A DNA stretch of 26,463 bases from CAZGSV01 sp964528605 (lineage in GTDB: Bacteria; Armatimonadota; Zipacnadia; CAZGSV01), in the NCBI GenBank assembly GCA_964528605.1, contig CAZGSV010000041.1, positions 1 through 26,463 of the forward strand. The letters run 5' to 3'. The stretch's first letter is position 1, and each line of letters starts with the position of its first letter. The notes under the pieces were generated by a model that saw only the letters and a program-made list of their open reading frames with translations, did not search any database and was not told where the DNA came from. The translations under genes and the position numbers were made by a program. Of this stretch, positions 24,928 through 26,463 are shown in pieces.

Positions 24928-25569
24928 ATGGCCGTTGTCGAGCCGCCACAGGCTCGCAGCCGCATCGAAGAGACTGTTGAGGGCCTCACCATCACCATCC
25001 CGGGGAACGCGGGTTGGGGGGTCGGGCTCTTGGTCACGGTGTGGCTGGCCGGTTGGGCTGCGGGAGAGGTGTTCGTCATCCTCCGGGTTCGGAAGGAGAT
25101 CGCCACAGCCCTGGCCCACGGCGGACTTGGGCACGGGGAGATGCCACCGGCCGCCTTCGCGTTCGTCGCAGTGTGGCTCTTGCTGTGGACGTTCGGCGGC
25201 CTCATGATGCTCTTCGCCTGGATGAACATGGTCTTGGGAGGGGAGGTGGTCCGGGTGGACGCCCAAGGAATCAGCAGGTCCTGGCGTCCACTGCGGTTCC
25301 CGCGGCCCCGCCGCTACCTGGCAGCCCACATTGTTGACCTGCGGGCCGCACCCACGCTGCCTCGATCGTGGGAGCAGGCGTTCGACTGGCGCCGCTGGTC
25401 GGAGCAGAGGGGAGCAGTCGCCTTCGACTATGGGGCAAAGACCGTTCGTGTCGCTGGGCAAGTTGAGGAGCCCGAGGGCCGGCAGATCGTCGCCGCCATG
25501 CTCCGCCGCTTCCCCGCATTGGGAAAGCAGGATGAGGCCGCCACGGTCCAGTCTGAGAAGAAATGGTAG
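24928..25569 (+). CDS. Membrane protein with PH-like tail (paralog 1)
   Basis: 213 residues; the ATG at 24928 has a GGGGG ribosome site about seven bases upstream, and the frame extends back to 24772 without support. Two transmembrane helices (VGLLVTVWLAGWAAGEVFVI and AFAFVAVWLLLWTFGGLMML) precede a domain resembling bacterial PH/YdbS-like folds: EVVRVDAQGISRSWRPLRFP, PRRYLAAHIVDLRA, VAFDYGAKTVRVAG and a final amphipathic IVAAMLRRFPALG. Very likely an inner-membrane protein with a cytosolic PH-like domain. Its sister gene lies 40 bases downstream. No function known. Confidence 0.65.
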   Translation: MAVVEPPQARSRIEETVEGLTITIPGNAGWGVGLLVTVWLAGWAAGEVFVILRVRKEIATALAHGGLGHGEMPPAAFAFVAVWLLLWTFGGLMMLFAWMNMVLGGEVVRVDAQGISRSWRPLRFPRPRRYLAAHIVDLRAAPTLPRSWEQAFDWRRWSEQRGAVAFDYGAKTVRVAGQVEEPEGRQIVAAMLRRFPALGKQDEAATVQSEKKW

Positions 25570-25609
25570 CGAGTGGTGTGCGGCACGCCTCACCAGGGGG
25601 CGAGGCGGG

Positions 25610-26227
25610 ATGAGCAACCTTGGCCCTGCGGCCTCTCGAGTGCACGTTGAGGAGACCTCCTCCGGGCTCGTCGTTGTGCTTCCCGGACGGAGACGCTGGG
25701 GGCAACTGGTGACCGGCGGTCTTGCCCTTGGCGCGTTCCTCGCTGTCGGCGTGTTCTTCGCGTTGGAGTATCCCGACATCCTACGAGCCCTTCTGCGGGA
25801 GGCTGGCGGCCGTTGGGGAGGCGCGCTGCGCACGGTCTGTTGGCAGGCGCTCGGGATTCTGGGCGGGGCCGCCGGCTGCGTCGTCGCTCTGGCGGGTTGG
25901 GTTCAGACGGTCGCGGGTCGGGAGTACTGGCACGTTGATTCAGAGGGACTGACCAGGTCCTGGCGTCCCATCGCCCTTCCGCGGCCTCGCCGCTACCTCG
26001 CGGCCAATATGGCGGGGCTCAGAACCGTCCCGTCGGAGCCGGACTGGCAGCACGAGATCTGGGACGTGCGCTGGTGGACGGGAATGTCGCCCACCATCGC
26101 CTTCGACTACGGCGCCGGCACCGTCTACTTGGGGGCGAAACTCGACGGAGCGGAAGCGCGCGAGGTCGTCGCGGCCATTTTGCGGCGGTTCCCTGGCTTG
26201 GGGGAGCGCAAAGAGCCGACGGCGTAG
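25610..26227 (+). CDS. Membrane protein with PH-like tail (paralog 2)
   Basis: 205 residues with the same layout as its upstream neighbour: hydrophobic segments (GGLALGAFLAVGVFFALEY; LGILGGAAGCVVALAGW), then HVDSEGLTRSWRPIALPRPR, RYLAANMAGLRTVP, IAFDYGAGTVYLGAK and VVAAILRRFPGLGER. The shared SWRPxxxPRPRRYLAA and FDYGAxTV blocks show tandem duplication, but most other positions differ, so the event is not recent. The ATG at 25610 has only purine-rich GGCGAGGCGGG upstream. Function unknown; a two-component membrane complex is one possibility. Confidence 0.65.
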   Translation: MSNLGPAASRVHVEETSSGLVVVLPGRRRWGQLVTGGLALGAFLAVGVFFALEYPDILRALLREAGGRWGGALRTVCWQALGILGGAAGCVVALAGWVQTVAGREYWHVDSEGLTRSWRPIALPRPRRYLAANMAGLRTVPSEPDWQHEIWDVRWWTGMSPTIAFDYGAGTVYLGAKLDGAEAREVVAAILRRFPGLGERKEPTA

Positions 26228-26400
26228 CGGCCGCTGGCCCGCTCCTGCGGTCCGGGCCCCAGCGTCAGGCCGACGACCTGATCGCGAGGTACGAGTACGA
26301 CCCGCCCGAGGACGTCCTGCGCGAACTGCGCGCCATCTACGCCCGCGGCAAACAACGCCTCGTCGCCCGTGGAAACCAGGGCGGAAACTGGGGACAGTAA
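26228..26400 (+). pseudogene. Possible C-terminal remnant of a second MttB-family gene
   Basis: After the stop of the PH-like paralog the plus strand reads RQADDLIARYEYDPPEDVLR, then ELRAIYARGKQRL, and ends at a TAA supplied by the dispersed repeat (GGGGACAGTAA). The helical, charge-rich pattern loosely resembles the C-terminus of the MttB protein at 20576 (ERAKELLARPVPPLPAERQA). No start codon or catalytic part is seen. The family call is tentative; only the absence of a complete gene is firm. Confidence 0.3.
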
Positions 26401-26463
26401 CCCCTTTTCGGTCTGTCTGATTGGTCACGCATTCCGGCGCACGAAAACGGGTTGCTGTCCCTA
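26381..26463. repeat. Dispersed inverted-repeat element, copy 3 (cut by window edge)
   Basis: GCGGAAACTGGGGACAGTAA (26381-26400) faces ACGAAAACGGGTTGCTGTCC (26441-26460), followed by the window end. It has the same arms as 20371-20506 and 22008-22096, with a different 40-base centre. Confidence 0.7.

Noticed and set aside
23251..25833. An 860-residue open frame on the minus strand
   Set aside because: It runs antisense through the aminotransferase, propeller and PH-like genes, is rich in Arg, Pro and Ala as expected of high-GC shadows, and has no domain or ribosome site.
20371..26463. Recurring palindromic units considered as a CRISPR array
   Set aside because: Copies are kilobases apart, imperfect and inverted-paired, with no regular spacers and no cas genes.

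Overview
The window comes from a GC-rich bacterial genome with strong Shine-Dalgarno sites (GGAGG/AGGAGG) and frequent GTG starts. Its gene content includes secreted proteins with stalk-like and TPR domains, corrinoid-type methyltransferase relatives, TolB-like propellers, BNR sialidase-like proteins and dispersed palindromic repeats. This resembles poorly cultured soil, sediment or reactor lineages such as Armatimonadota- or Planctomycetota-like bacteria. That placement is inference only: no rRNA or other marker gene is present. No tRNA, rRNA, CRISPR array or intact transposase was found.

Layout. 1-3733 (minus): a type II P-type cation ATPase followed by two adjacent RCK/TrkA-type NAD-binding potassium regulators, the second cut by the window edge. 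3992-5923 (plus): a secreted purple-acid-phosphatase-like metallophosphoesterase. 6188-7213 (minus): a uroporphyrinogen-decarboxylase-like protein. 7517-14035 (minus): the most unusual region, a single operon-like block. It encodes a secreted TPR protein and a large secreted HELGH metallopeptidase-like protein, then three paralogous exported proteins ending in a copper-amine-oxidase-N-like stalk domain. Decayed copies of the peptidase gene lie between and after these paralogs, so the block appears to have grown by repeated duplication of a [peptidase + stalk protein] module with erosion of the peptidase member. Two copies of the 3' end of an isoprenylcysteine-methyltransferase-like gene lie at its two ends.

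14352-16461 (minus): an amidohydrolase and a sialidase-like BNR protein, probably one transcript. 16630-18529 (plus): a recognisable promoter, a 44-codon small ORF overlapping a multi-pass membrane protein, a small membrane protein and a membrane-anchored TPR-like protein, followed by an exact 3'-end remnant of the small membrane protein. 18594-20207 (minus): a second exported metallophosphoesterase of different architecture. 20576-24756 (plus): an MttB-family methyltransferase without pyrrolysine, a DegT-family PLP aminotransferase and a TolB-like propeller. 24928-26227 (plus): two tandem paralogous membrane proteins with a PH-like tail. The last 6 kb carries at least three copies of an inverted-repeat element with GGGGACAGTAACC arms.

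The main theme is local duplication followed by decay. It is seen in the peptidase/stalk block, in the 62-bp 3'-end duplication near 18.5 kb, and in the tandem PH-like pair. The best candidate for an undescribed system is the TPR / HELGH-peptidase / stalk-protein operon at 7.6-14.0 kb. Its products all appear to be exported, and its peptidase motif has non-standard zinc-ligand spacing followed by a conserved DCLM.
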